In this document: positions 1-7,682 of the stretch, one piece after another
Layout: every line of letters begins with the position of its first letter
Numbering within the stretch: the first letter of the stretch is position 1
Source: Bacteroidales bacterium
GTDB lineage: Bacteria; Bacteroidota; Bacteroidia; Bacteroidales; BM520
Direction: 5' to 3'
Length of the DNA: 10,478 nucleotides
NCBI GenBank assembly: GCA_023230285.1
Contig: JALNXP010000065.1
Location: 1-10,478 of the forward strand
Program-made: the position numbers and the translations under genes
Notes under the pieces: generated by a model
The model's database searches: none
What the model saw: only the letters and a program-made list of their open reading frames with translations
What the model was told of the DNA's origin: nothing

Positions 1-1053
1 AATGAGGTCTACGTGGACGTTGTAATATAAGGACTTTCCCTCAACAAGTTGGATAAACTCGTTTTTCAATTGAATAGAGCCTGTAGAAATAAGGTTTCTG
101 ATGATGTCGTTAGATGAAGTATTTACCCAATAAGGTACAAATCTATGACGAGGGTCTTTGGTAAAATTAAGTATAGACCACGGATTGAAGATTGTTGTTT
201 CACCGAAGATATAGCCATCATACCACTTCTTCACATCTTCTCTTAATTCGGCAATATTATAATCCACAAGAATTTTATCGACTTCTTCCATAGTAAAGCC
301 AAAATCGGTAGAAGTTTGATAATCTAAAATGGAATAAACAGTACAATTATTCAGTCCGCTGAAGATAGATTCTTTAGTAACACGCATGATGCCTGTGACA
401 ACGCCGTTCATGAGATATTCGTTATCTTTGTAAGCTGCGCTCATAAAAGGACGGATAAAGCTAATCATGTCGTCATAATATCCGTTAAGCCATGCAGCCT
501 GAACAGGAGTGTCGTATTCGTCAATGAACACCATCACTCGCTCGTTGTAAAGTTTTGCCAGACCCTCGCAGAGTAAAACGGCAGCACTTGTCATTTCAAG
601 CCAAGAGGCTTGTTTAAGCATAATTCTTTCAAATAATGATTTCTCAGTTGAATTATATACATCTGCTTTTAACAACTCCGCATGGCTGTTAAATTCATTG
701 CCTAATTCTTGAGCTATATAATAGAACACTTCTTCCTTTGTTCTACCCTTAGCTTCTTTAAACGAGAAAAAAATCACCGGATAACGTCCCTGATGTTTGT
801 CGAAGTCTTTCCATTTTTCTATAGATAAGCCTTTGAACAAATCACGGCGTGAAGTACCGTCTTTCTTTTTCTCGAAAAAGCAGCGTAACATGGAGATATT
901 CAGTGTTTTACCAAAACGTCTCGGACGAGGCAGGACGGCTATCTTATCTAATTCTTCAATAATTTTTCTGCACAAATCGCTCTTGTCGATATAATAATAA
1001 TCTTCGCCGATTACTTCTGCAAAATTGCTGATACCTATAGGGATGCGTTTCAT
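1..1053 (-). CDS. AAA-ATPase-like protein (AAA-ATPase_like / PD-(D/E)XK family), 3' end outside window
   Basis: This is the N-terminal 351 residues of a protein of the Bacteroidales AAA-ATPase_like family, whose members usually carry a PD-(D/E)XK nuclease-like domain at the C-terminus; that part would lie beyond base 1. Seen directly: the N-terminal IPIGISNF motif and a YYYIDKS stretch, a family-type P-loop RPRRFGKT at residues 43-50, a Walker B IDEYDTP with D178 and E179, and a sensor-like GIMRVTKESIFSGLNN segment. The P-loop lacks the leading glycine of the classical GxxxxGKT, which is normal for this family. The ATG at 1051-1053 is chosen because the protein starts exactly at the family's conserved N-terminus and sits just after a promoter-like box. 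Family members usually exceed 500 residues, so roughly a third is missing. The cellular role of the family is not established; many genomes carry numerous copies. The family call is strong, the function is unknown. Confidence 0.9.
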   Translation of the reverse strand, partial: MKRIPIGISNFAEVIGEDYYYIDKSDLCRKIIEELDKIAVLPRPRRFGKTLNISMLRCFFEKKKDGTSRRDLFKGLSIEKWKDFDKHQGRYPVIFFSFKEAKGRTKEEVFYYIAQELGNEFNSHAELLKADVYNSTEKSLFERIMLKQASWLEMTSAAVLLCEGLAKLYNERVMVFIDEYDTPVQAAWLNGYYDDMISFIRPFMSAAYKDNEYLMNGVVTGIMRVTKESIFSGLNNCTVYSILDYQTSTDFGFTMEEVDKILVDYNIAELREDVKKWYDGYIFGETTIFNPWSILNFTKDPRHRFVPYWVNTSSNDIIRNLISTGSIQLKNEFIQLVEGKSLYYNVHVDLI

Positions 1054-1077
1054 AATGATGATTTTACAATACAACTG

Positions 1078-1085
1078 CAAATATA
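1078..1085 (-). promoter_or_regulatory. Bacteroidota -7 box (TATATTTG) for the AAA-ATPase-like gene
   Basis: On the minus strand the bases read TATATTTG, an exact match to the Bacteroidota -7 consensus TAnnTTTG, 24 bases before the ATG at 1053. No convincing TTTG -33 element is seen at the usual spacing. The box suggests that this gene is transcribed separately from the GLUG-repeat gene upstream. The rest of the gap 1054-1136 holds no clear terminator hairpin. Confidence 0.5.
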
Positions 1086-1136
1086 CGAAACAGTTTTAAG
1101 ATAAGGGAAAAAGCGGAAAGATTTTTTTAATTTAAG

Positions 1137-2783
1137 CTACTCAACAACAACTTTTACTGCTGATTTTATTCCATTCGTGAAAATTGCCGTAAGCAAATAA
1201 ATTCCACTACGTAAATTGCTGATATTAATATTTTCGCCATTAAAATCGAAATTGTAGACAGTTGAACCTTTTATATCGCGGATAATTATTTTCTTAACAG
1301 CATCGTTAGATTTTGTTTTTATTGAGATGTAATCAACGGCAGGATTAGGGCTTACGTTTATAATATTGTTAGAAGTGTATTGTTTCATCATTGCAAAGAA
1401 AGTATCAAAATACGGATAGCCGTCATTGGCACTGCTATTTATAGTCCAAGATTTCCATTTTAGTTCATCTACAAGACACATATTATGCTGTAACGCATTA
1501 TCATTCAGTCTAATAACAAAATCTAAAGATTGCATTTCATCTTGCTGCATGCTAATTCCGTATTCATTATTTTCATCGATACAGGCATTTAGATAAAAAG
1601 CATCTGTAATCAAAGTTTGCTCTGTAGCAAATCCGATGACAGCTCCTTTATCATCAACAGCATCTACAATTCCTGTATTATAGCAATTACTAATGTTGGC
1701 ATTTTCGATATTAGCCTCACTGTAGCCGGCAATTCCACCTGCGGAGTTATCAGCACAGACATCACCGATATTATAGCAATTATAATAATTTGATGTTGCG
1801 ATTATCCAGCCTGCGATGCCACCGGCTGCGTGTGTTGAAGTTATTTTTCCGGAATTATAGCAATTCAGCACAGAAGAAGCGGCGCCGGCAATGCCCACAA
1901 TGCCGCCTGCATTTTCCGAAGAAGCGATGACGGCACCTTTGTTATGGCAACCATTAATAAAATAAGCTTCGTAGCCGTTGCCTGTAATACCTCCGACATT
2001 TATCACCCCTTCTACTGTTCCATAGTTAATGCAATTTAAGATGTCAGCATTGTTGCCGCCGAAAAAACCGGATATACCTCCAATAGAACTATTACCAGAA
2101 ACATAAGCCGTGTTGACACAATCATGAACAGGCATATCATAACAAACAGCAGCAATTCCGGCAACATAGCCATCACCATAATGACTACCGCCGTTAGTAC
2201 AATTATAGACGGCAGATTTATAAGAATAGCCACAAATACCTGCTACATACCAACTACCGCTGCAATCTGCATAATTTTCGCAGTTGCTTACTTCCGTAAA
2301 AAAAGACTGTCCCACAATACCGGCGACACAATTAGACATAGCATTTACACTGCCATTAGCAATTATTACATTCATAATCTTTGCATTACTGCAAAATCCA
2401 AACAAACCATAACAATTGACTTTCGGCTGTGTATTTATATACATATTATTGATAGTAAAATTATCACCATCAAAAGTACCATTGAAAGCCGTTCCTTCTC
2501 TATTACTACCTATCGGTGTCCATTCGTGAGCGAGCAAATCTATGTCATCGGTAAGTTCAACACTCTTAGAAGTAAAATCAGTATTAAATTTATTTATCAA
2601 CACAGATAAACCTGCAAGTTCCTGAGCGGTAGATATATAAAAAGCAGAGGCTTCTTCATTAAACCATTCTGTAGAATAGTTACCTTCATCTGTCCAATAA
2701 GAAGTAACCGGTTCTAAATTATCGGATTTAGCAATAAAAAATCCGAAGAAGGCAACAATACAAATAACAATTTTTATGTGCAT
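1137..2783 (-). CDS. Secreted GLUG-repeat protein with T9SS type A C-terminal sorting domain
   Basis: A 548-residue secreted or cell-surface protein, probably exported by Sec and then by the type IX system. Residues 1-20 form a signal peptide (basic start MHIK, then a hydrophobic run to about residue 18). Residues 30-150 hold the lead-in typical of GLUG proteins, with FNGTFDGDNFTINNMYI. Residues 153-386 contain about eight repeats of 26-31 residues of the type GGIxG...NCYNxG, predicted to form a beta-solenoid. A W...NDGYPYF segment near 446-459 closes the repeat domain, as in many GLUG proteins. Residues 472-548 are a T9SS sorting domain, with VSPNPAVDYISI, a DIKGSTVY strand, ISNLRSGIYLL and a terminal KVVVE. 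The start follows the miaB stop codon by one base and leads straight into the signal peptide, which supports it. The ligand or function is unknown; adhesion or surface binding is a guess from the architecture. Confidence 0.9.
   Translation of the reverse strand: MHIKIVICIVAFFGFFIAKSDNLEPVTSYWTDEGNYSTEWFNEEASAFYISTAQELAGLSVLINKFNTDFTSKSVELTDDIDLLAHEWTPIGSNREGTAFNGTFDGDNFTINNMYINTQPKVNCYGLFGFCSNAKIMNVIIANGSVNAMSNCVAGIVGQSFFTEVSNCENYADCSGSWYVAGICGYSYKSAVYNCTNGGSHYGDGYVAGIAAVCYDMPVHDCVNTAYVSGNSSIGGISGFFGGNNADILNCINYGTVEGVINVGGITGNGYEAYFINGCHNKGAVIASSENAGGIVGIAGAASSVLNCYNSGKITSTHAAGGIAGWIIATSNYYNCYNIGDVCADNSAGGIAGYSEANIENANISNCYNTGIVDAVDDKGAVIGFATEQTLITDAFYLNACIDENNEYGISMQQDEMQSLDFVIRLNDNALQHNMCLVDELKWKSWTINSSANDGYPYFDTFFAMMKQYTSNNIINVSPNPAVDYISIKTKSNDAVKKIIIRDIKGSTVYNFDFNGENINISNLRSGIYLLTAIFTNGIKSAVKVVVE
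1626..2327 (-). repeat. Coding tandem repeats: about eight GLUG-like units
   Basis: This stretch encodes residues 153-386 of the GLUG-repeat protein. Units of 26-31 residues begin with [VA]GGI[AVT]G-like motifs and contain an asparagine- or aspartate-cysteine pair (or, once, glycine-cysteine) near the middle. The repeated cysteines are at residues 168, 195, 222, 251, 279, 308, 336 and 367, spaced 27-31 apart. A partial ninth unit (KGAVIGFATEQ) ends the array. The repeats are diverged at the DNA level, so this is an old protein solenoid rather than a fresh DNA tandem duplication. Confidence 0.8.
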
Positions 2784-2784
2784 A

Positions 2785-4113
2785 TTACGACACTATTTCA
2801 CCCATTAAAGTAGCGGCGGTACAATCAACAACTTTCACATTAACATAGTCACCGGCTTTAATTTCGGCACGGTCAAAAATTATAACTTTATTTTGGGAAT
2901 TACAACCAAAGAGTTGTTTATCGGAGCGTTTAGTTTCGCCTTCGACTAACACTTCAAACACTTTACCTACATCTTTTTTATTATTTTCCAAAGAAGATTG
3001 TTGTTGCAGGTCAATAATTTCTTCCAAGCGGCGACTTTTAACATCTTCGGGGACATCATTTGGGAAATGGCGTTGAGCTAAAGTACCCGGTCGTTCCGAA
3101 TATTTAAACATAAAAGCCGAATCATATCCGACTTCTTTCATCATCGACAGAGTTTGTTGATGGTCTTCTTCAGTTTCGCCGCAAAATCCGGCAATAATAT
3201 CCGTACTTAATCCGCAGTCAGGGATGCGCGTTTTAATAGCATTAATGCGGTCTAAATACCATTCACGGGTATACTTGCGGTTCATCTTTTTCAACACGGC
3301 GGTACTACCCGACTGCATCGGCAGATGAATAAAATTGCAAATGTTGTCGTAACTTGCAATAGTGTCGATAAGTTCATCTGAAAAATCTTTTGGGTGAGAA
3401 GTAGAAAAGCGAACACGTAGTGTCGGACTGACTTTTGCGACTAATGCGATAAGGCTACTAAAATTAATCATCTTACCATCAGCACATTCCCAATGGTAAG
3501 AATTTACATTCTGTCCAAGAAGAGTTATTTCTTTATAGCCATGGTTAAAAAGATAAGTAGCTTCATTTACAATAGTTTCGGGGTCTCTACTTCGTTCCTT
3601 GCCTCGTGTATAAGGCACAACACAATAAGAACAATAATTTTCGCAGCCGCGCATAATAGAGATGAAAGCACTGACACCGTTACTATCTATTCTTACAGGC
3701 ATAATTTCTCCGTAAGTTTCCTCTTCAGATAATAAAGTTTCAACAGCTTGTCCGGACACTTTCACCATTTCAATCATTTTAGGTAAATCACGATACGAAT
3801 CCGGTCCGGCAATAATATTGACAATAGGTTCTTTTGCAATAAGGTCATCTTTCATTCGCTCTGCCATACAACCAATGACACCGATTATCAGCAGCGGATT
3901 TTTTTTCTTCAAATGGCGAAGATTTTCCAACCTGTGAAAAATTCTGTTTTCAGCATTTTCTCTAATAGAGCAAGTGTTAATTAATATTATATCAGCTTGT
4001 TCCACATCTTTAATCAATGTACATTTATTATGTTCAAGTATTGCACCTACAATCTCACTATCGGAGAAATTCATCTGGCAACCATAAGTTTCTATGTATA
4101 GTTTGCTATTCAT
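2785..4113 (-). CDS. miaB: tRNA-2-methylthio-N6-(dimethylallyl)adenosine synthase MiaB
   Basis: MiaB is a radical-SAM enzyme that adds the 2-methylthio group to i6A37 next to the anticodon of tRNAs reading UNN codons, giving ms2i6A. Its 442 residues show the three family domains. The N-terminal methylthiotransferase domain has cluster cysteines C12 (YGCQMN), C48 (NTCSIRENAE) and C82 (GCMAER). The radical-SAM core has CxxxCxxC at C157, C161 and C164, followed by VVPYTRGKERSR. A C-terminal TRAM domain spans about residues 378-442. The frame is open 45 codons further upstream, but that extension would run through the divergent promoter into topA and has no family similarity; the ATG at 4111-4113 gives the standard MNSKLYIETYGCQMN start. 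All cluster ligands are present, so the enzyme should be active. It is probably cotranscribed with the GLUG-repeat gene downstream. MiaB rather than the related MtaB or RimO is indicated by the CSIRENAE and RGKERSR motifs. Confidence 0.97.
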   Translation of the reverse strand: MNSKLYIETYGCQMNFSDSEIVGAILEHNKCTLIKDVEQADIILINTCSIRENAENRIFHRLENLRHLKKKNPLLIIGVIGCMAERMKDDLIAKEPIVNIIAGPDSYRDLPKMIEMVKVSGQAVETLLSEEETYGEIMPVRIDSNGVSAFISIMRGCENYCSYCVVPYTRGKERSRDPETIVNEATYLFNHGYKEITLLGQNVNSYHWECADGKMINFSSLIALVAKVSPTLRVRFSTSHPKDFSDELIDTIASYDNICNFIHLPMQSGSTAVLKKMNRKYTREWYLDRINAIKTRIPDCGLSTDIIAGFCGETEEDHQQTLSMMKEVGYDSAFMFKYSERPGTLAQRHFPNDVPEDVKSRRLEEIIDLQQQSSLENNKKDVGKVFEVLVEGETKRSDKQLFGCNSQNKVIIFDRAEIKAGDYVNVKVVDCTAATLMGEIVS

Positions 4114-4127
4114 ATCAAAAAATTTGG

Positions 4128-4135
4128 CAAAAGTA
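4128..4135 (-). promoter_or_regulatory. Bacteroidota -7 box (TACTTTTG) for miaB
   Basis: Read on the minus strand the bases are TACTTTTG, an exact match to TAnnTTTG. The box ends only 14 bases before the miaB ATG at 4113, so the predicted leader is about ten bases or less. No clear -33 TTTG element is visible at the usual distance. This short leader is an added reason to reject the longer miaB reading frame. Confidence 0.5.
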
Positions 4136-4157
4136 ACTAAATTTGGAAAATTTTGAT

Positions 4158-4165
4158 TTACTTTG
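4158..4165 (+). promoter_or_regulatory. Possible -7 box (TTACTTTG) for topA
   Basis: The bases TTACTTTG differ from the Bacteroidota -7 consensus TAnnTTTG at one fixed position and lie 39 bases before the topA ATG. TTTG tetramers occur upstream at 4123-4126 and 4142-4145, but neither is at the ideal -33 spacing. If used, it would make the gap 4114-4204 a divergent promoter region shared with miaB. A purine-rich stretch just before the start codon (AGATAGAAAGAA) could aid ribosome binding. Confidence 0.35.
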
Positions 4166-4204
4166 CGGCGTTTTTTAATTAGATAGGGAAATAGATAGAA
4201 AGAA

Positions 4205-6502
4205 ATGACAAAAAATTTAGTAATTGTTGAATCTCCTGCAAAAGCCAAAACGATAGAAGGGTTTTTAGGAAAGGATTATATGGTAAAATCAAGTTTCGGA
4301 CACGTAAGAGATTTATGCAAAAAAGGATTTGGTGTTGATATTGAAGCCGGATTTTTACCGATATACGAAATAAGTGCAGACAAGAAGAAGGTTGTTGCCG
4401 AATTGTCTAAATTGTCGAAACAAGCAGAAACAATATGGCTTGCATCTGATGAAGACCGCGAAGGAGAAGCTATTTCGTGGCATTTGGTACAGGCTTTAAA
4501 TTTGCCTGAAGACAAAATTAAGAGGATAGTTTTTAATGAAATTACAAAAAATGCTATACTCAACGCTATCAAAAATCCGCGTAATATTGATATTGATTTA
4601 GTTTATGCGCAACAAGCGCGGCGTGTTTTAGACAGATTAGTCGGCTTTGAGGTTTCTCCCATTTTATGGAAGAAAGTTAAGCCTGCTTTATCTGCCGGAA
4701 GAGTTCAATCGGTAGCCGTAAGGCTTATAGTTGAGCGAGAAGCAGCTATCAAAGATTTTAAACCAGAAACATATTTCCGCGTTGTCACTGTTTTTATTCC
4801 TCAAGGTGGAAAATCTACAGAGATAGTCAGAGCGGAATTATCAGATAAATTGAAGACCAAACAAGAGGTCATTGATTTTATCAACTGTATAAAAGATGGC
4901 ACTTTCACTGTTTCATCGGTAGAAAAAAAGCCTGTCAGCAAATGTCCCGCTCCTCCATTTACTACATCTACGCTACAGCAAGAAGCATCACGAAAACTCG
5001 GCTTCTCTGTTTTAAAGACAATGACAGTTGCGCAGCAACTATACGAATCGGGAAAAATCACTTATATGAGAACCGACTCCGTACACCTTTCCGAAGCCGC
5101 TATTACAGCTGCAAAAGAAGAAATCGTCAATGTTTATGGAGCTGAATACTCCAAATCAAGGCGTTTTGTTACAAAAACCAAAGGTGCTCAGGAAGCACAC
5201 GAGGCAATACGTCCTTCTTACATGAACAGACAAACTATCGAAGGCGACATCGCATCTCAAAAACTGTATTCATTAATATGGAAACGTACTGTCGCTTCAC
5301 AAATGGCTGATGCAAAAGTCGAAAGCACAACAGTAAACATTATTTCTAATAAAACGGATAAACATTTTACTGCAAAAACAGACCTTTTGTTATTTGACGG
5401 CTTCCTTAAAGTTTATAATGAATCTGAAGATGACCTCATTAACGATGAAGTTTCCGTCATTAAAACGCAACTAACTGAAGGTCAATACGTTAACCTCCAA
5501 CAGCTTGAAGCTACCGAAAAAGTAACCAAGCCTCCTTTCAGATATTCGGAAGCAAGTCTCGTGAAAAAGATGGAGGAGTTAGGTATAGGACGACCTTCTA
5601 CTTATGCTCCTACTGTTTCTACTATCCAAAAACGCGGTTATGTTGAAAAAATAAAATTGCCCGGAACAAGTAGACAATACGAAATAATAAAATATAAAAA
5701 CGATACTATAAGCGAGTCTGCCGCTGTTGAAAAAGAAGGAGTTGTAAACGGTAAGTTGGCTCCGACAGATATAGGCATTCTCGTCAATAAATTCTTAGTC
5801 GCAAATTTTAAAGATATACTTGACTACAATTTCACTGCAAATATCGAGAAACAATTCGATGACATTGCTAAAGGTAAGTTGGTATGGTCGAATATGATAC
5901 ACGATTTTTATTATCCCTTTCATGATGAAGTTACTTCTGCCAATAATACAAAGGAAAAGATAAGAGGTGAGCGTCTGCTTGGTGTTGACCCTGCTTCCGG
6001 CAAAAATGTATATGTCAAATTAGGTAGATATGGGCTAATGGCTCAAATCGGCGAATCGGAAGATGAAGAAAAACCGCGATTCACCGGATTGAAAAAAGGA
6101 CAGACACTTGAAAATGTAACCTTTGAAGAAGTAATGGAGCTTTTCAAATTTCCTAAAAATCTTGGACAATACGAAGATGTTGATATTACTATCGGGCAAG
6201 GAAAGTACGGTCCTTATATCCGCCATAATAACAAATTTTATTCTATTCCTTCCGGCATACAACCTCAAGAAATTACTTATCAACAAGCTATAGATATTAT
6301 AGAAGCCAAACGTAAAGAAGATAAATCTAAAATCATCAAATCTTTTACCGAAAATCCTGATTTACTTATACTTAATGGAAGATATGGACCTTATATAGCT
6401 TGCAATAAAGTTAATTATAAAATTCCTAAAACCGTTGTACCATCTGAATTACTTTATTCCGATTGTCTAACAATAATGGAAAAAGAGAAGAAGAAAAAAT
6501 GA
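4205..6502 (+). CDS. topA: DNA topoisomerase I (type IA)
   Basis: TopA relaxes negative supercoils by cutting one DNA strand through a 5'-phosphotyrosine link. The 765-residue protein opens with VIVESPAKAKTI (E9). The TOPRIM metal motif DEDREGE gives D82, D84 and E86. The catalytic tyrosine is Y287, in GKITYMRTDS. ELGIGRPSTYAPTVSTIQ follows in the central domain. The C-terminus has no tetracysteine zinc fingers of the E. coli type. Instead it carries at least three topoisomerase C-terminal repeat units around residues 592-617 (LGRYG), 663-690 (GKYGPYI) and 723-745 (GRYGPYI), the arrangement common in Bacteroidota. The length fits that group. The stop codon overlaps the start of the next gene (ATGA), so the two are likely translationally coupled. 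All catalytic residues are present and the call is secure. Confidence 0.98.
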   Translation: MTKNLVIVESPAKAKTIEGFLGKDYMVKSSFGHVRDLCKKGFGVDIEAGFLPIYEISADKKKVVAELSKLSKQAETIWLASDEDREGEAISWHLVQALNLPEDKIKRIVFNEITKNAILNAIKNPRNIDIDLVYAQQARRVLDRLVGFEVSPILWKKVKPALSAGRVQSVAVRLIVEREAAIKDFKPETYFRVVTVFIPQGGKSTEIVRAELSDKLKTKQEVIDFINCIKDGTFTVSSVEKKPVSKCPAPPFTTSTLQQEASRKLGFSVLKTMTVAQQLYESGKITYMRTDSVHLSEAAITAAKEEIVNVYGAEYSKSRRFVTKTKGAQEAHEAIRPSYMNRQTIEGDIASQKLYSLIWKRTVASQMADAKVESTTVNIISNKTDKHFTAKTDLLLFDGFLKVYNESEDDLINDEVSVIKTQLTEGQYVNLQQLEATEKVTKPPFRYSEASLVKKMEELGIGRPSTYAPTVSTIQKRGYVEKIKLPGTSRQYEIIKYKNDTISESAAVEKEGVVNGKLAPTDIGILVNKFLVANFKDILDYNFTANIEKQFDDIAKGKLVWSNMIHDFYYPFHDEVTSANNTKEKIRGERLLGVDPASGKNVYVKLGRYGLMAQIGESEDEEKPRFTGLKKGQTLENVTFEEVMELFKFPKNLGQYEDVDITIGQGKYGPYIRHNNKFYSIPSGIQPQEITYQQAIDIIEAKRKEDKSKIIKSFTENPDLLILNGRYGPYIACNKVNYKIPKTVVPSELLYSDCLTIMEKEKKKK

Positions 6503-7674
6503 TAACCGACTACTATATTTATTTAGACCCTGTTGATACTTCTACCTTTGATGAGGTCTTTTCCAATTCCGGAAAGTTGGGAGGAATAGTTGAGTTGTAT
6601 TCTAAAACAGATGCCTTCCCTGACGTTAAAGGTGCTAATGTAGCTATTCTTGGCGTACCGGAAGGACACGGAAGCGACAAAAATCAAGGCTGTGGCTCGG
6701 CTCCGGACGTAATAAGGTCTCAATTATACAACTTATATAATTTCACCGAAGATCTCAAAATTGTGGACGTTGGTAACATCAAACAATGTAACTCACTCAA
6801 AGACACATATTTTGCCGTCAAAGAAGTTGTCAGCTATTTTATTGCCAACAAGGTCTTTGTAATCATTTTAGGCGGTTCTAACGACATCGCTTATGCTAAT
6901 TATTGGGCTTACCAAAAATTAAATCAGCTTGTAAATTTTACCTGTTTTGACTCATGTTTGGATATTGGTGATGCCTCTTGCTGCCCTGCACAAGCCTATA
7001 TCAGCAAAATAATTATGCACAAGCCAAACTATCTGTTCAATTATGTAAATATTGGCTACCAAACTTATCTTAATAATAGCAATATAGTTAAACTTATTGA
7101 TAATCTGCTATTTGATGCTTATCGTTTAGGACTTGTCCGCAATAATATTGAAGAAGTAGAACCTTCAATTCGTAACTCAGATGTCGCATCTTTTGACATT
7201 TCCGTTGTAAAAAGTTCCGATGCCCCTGCAAGAGTTGATGCTTCACCTAACGGACTTAGCAGCGATGAATTTTGTAACTTGGCTCGGTATGTAGGAACAA
7301 GCGATAAAATTTCATCAGCAGGCTTTTATGAATATAATCCTTCTTTAGATAGAGATTTTCAAACAGCAAAACTTATCGCTCAAGCAATTTGGTGCTTAAT
7401 AGATGGTCATAATGACCGACTTAATGAGTATCCTTATCATAATAAAAATAATTTTATCAAATATCATGTTAAGTCGGAAATGTTTGAAAAAGAGATTGTT
7501 TTCTATAAAAGTAAACTTACAAATCGTTGGTGGCTTGAAGTAGAATGTCCTGAACATCTGAAAGATAAGTATGCAAGTTGTTATCTTGTCCCATGTTCTT
7601 ACAAAGATTATCTTTCTGCTTGCGATAATGAAATTCCGGGAAGATGGTTGCAAGTTTATAAAAAATTGATGTAA
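6499..7674 (+). CDS. Arginase/formimidoylglutamase-family (ureohydrolase) protein with degenerate metal site
   Basis: A 391-residue protein with the ureohydrolase fold, but probably not a standard arginase, agmatinase or formimidoylglutamase. The family landmarks are visible yet altered. The GGDH segment reads GGSND (125-129), so the metal histidine is replaced by N128. The DAHxD segment reads DSCLD (151-155), keeping both aspartates but with C153 for histidine. The SxDxD segment reads SFDIS (231-235), keeping D233 but with S235 for the second aspartate. Thus three of six canonical Mn ligands are lost. The later APxxxxxPxGL stretch (from A242) is kept. Residues 332-391 form an extra C-terminal region rich in Trp, Tyr and Cys (RWW, CYLVPCSYKDYL). 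The start at 6499 (ATG overlapping the topA TGA) is preferred over an in-frame ATG at 6463 inside topA. From memory, similar proteins occur widely in Bacteroidota, often labelled formimidoylglutamase. The real function is unknown. Confidence 0.85.
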   Translation: MITDYYIYLDPVDTSTFDEVFSNSGKLGGIVELYSKTDAFPDVKGANVAILGVPEGHGSDKNQGCGSAPDVIRSQLYNLYNFTEDLKIVDVGNIKQCNSLKDTYFAVKEVVSYFIANKVFVIILGGSNDIAYANYWAYQKLNQLVNFTCFDSCLDIGDASCCPAQAYISKIIMHKPNYLFNYVNIGYQTYLNNSNIVKLIDNLLFDAYRLGLVRNNIEEVEPSIRNSDVASFDISVVKSSDAPARVDASPNGLSSDEFCNLARYVGTSDKISSAGFYEYNPSLDRDFQTAKLIAQAIWCLIDGHNDRLNEYPYHNKNNFIKYHVKSEMFEKEIVFYKSKLTNRWWLEVECPEHLKDKYASCYLVPCSYKDYLSACDNEIPGRWLQVYKKLM

Positions 7675-7682
7675 AGCCAAAT

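Noticed and set aside
1626..2327. A CRISPR or DNA tandem repeat array suggested by the recurring pattern
   Set aside because: The units are similar in protein but differ in DNA, are all in one open frame, and have no identical repeats with spacers.
2124..2609. A 161-codon plus-strand open frame opposite the GLUG-repeat gene
   Set aside because: It is antisense to a well-supported protein, has skewed Ile/Thr-rich composition and no recognisable domain. It is a by-product of the repeat coding on the other strand.
4114..4248. A longer miaB reading frame with 45 extra N-terminal residues
   Set aside because: The extension crosses the miaB promoter box and overlaps the start of topA on the other strand. 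It looks unlike any MiaB N-terminus, and the internal ATG at 4113 gives the family's standard start.
6463..6498. An earlier in-frame ATG for the ureohydrolase-family gene (MSNNNGKREEEK)
   Set aside because: These 12 codons lie inside the topA coding region and look like low-complexity readout of the lysine-rich topA tail. The ATGA overlap at 6499 is the typical coupled start.
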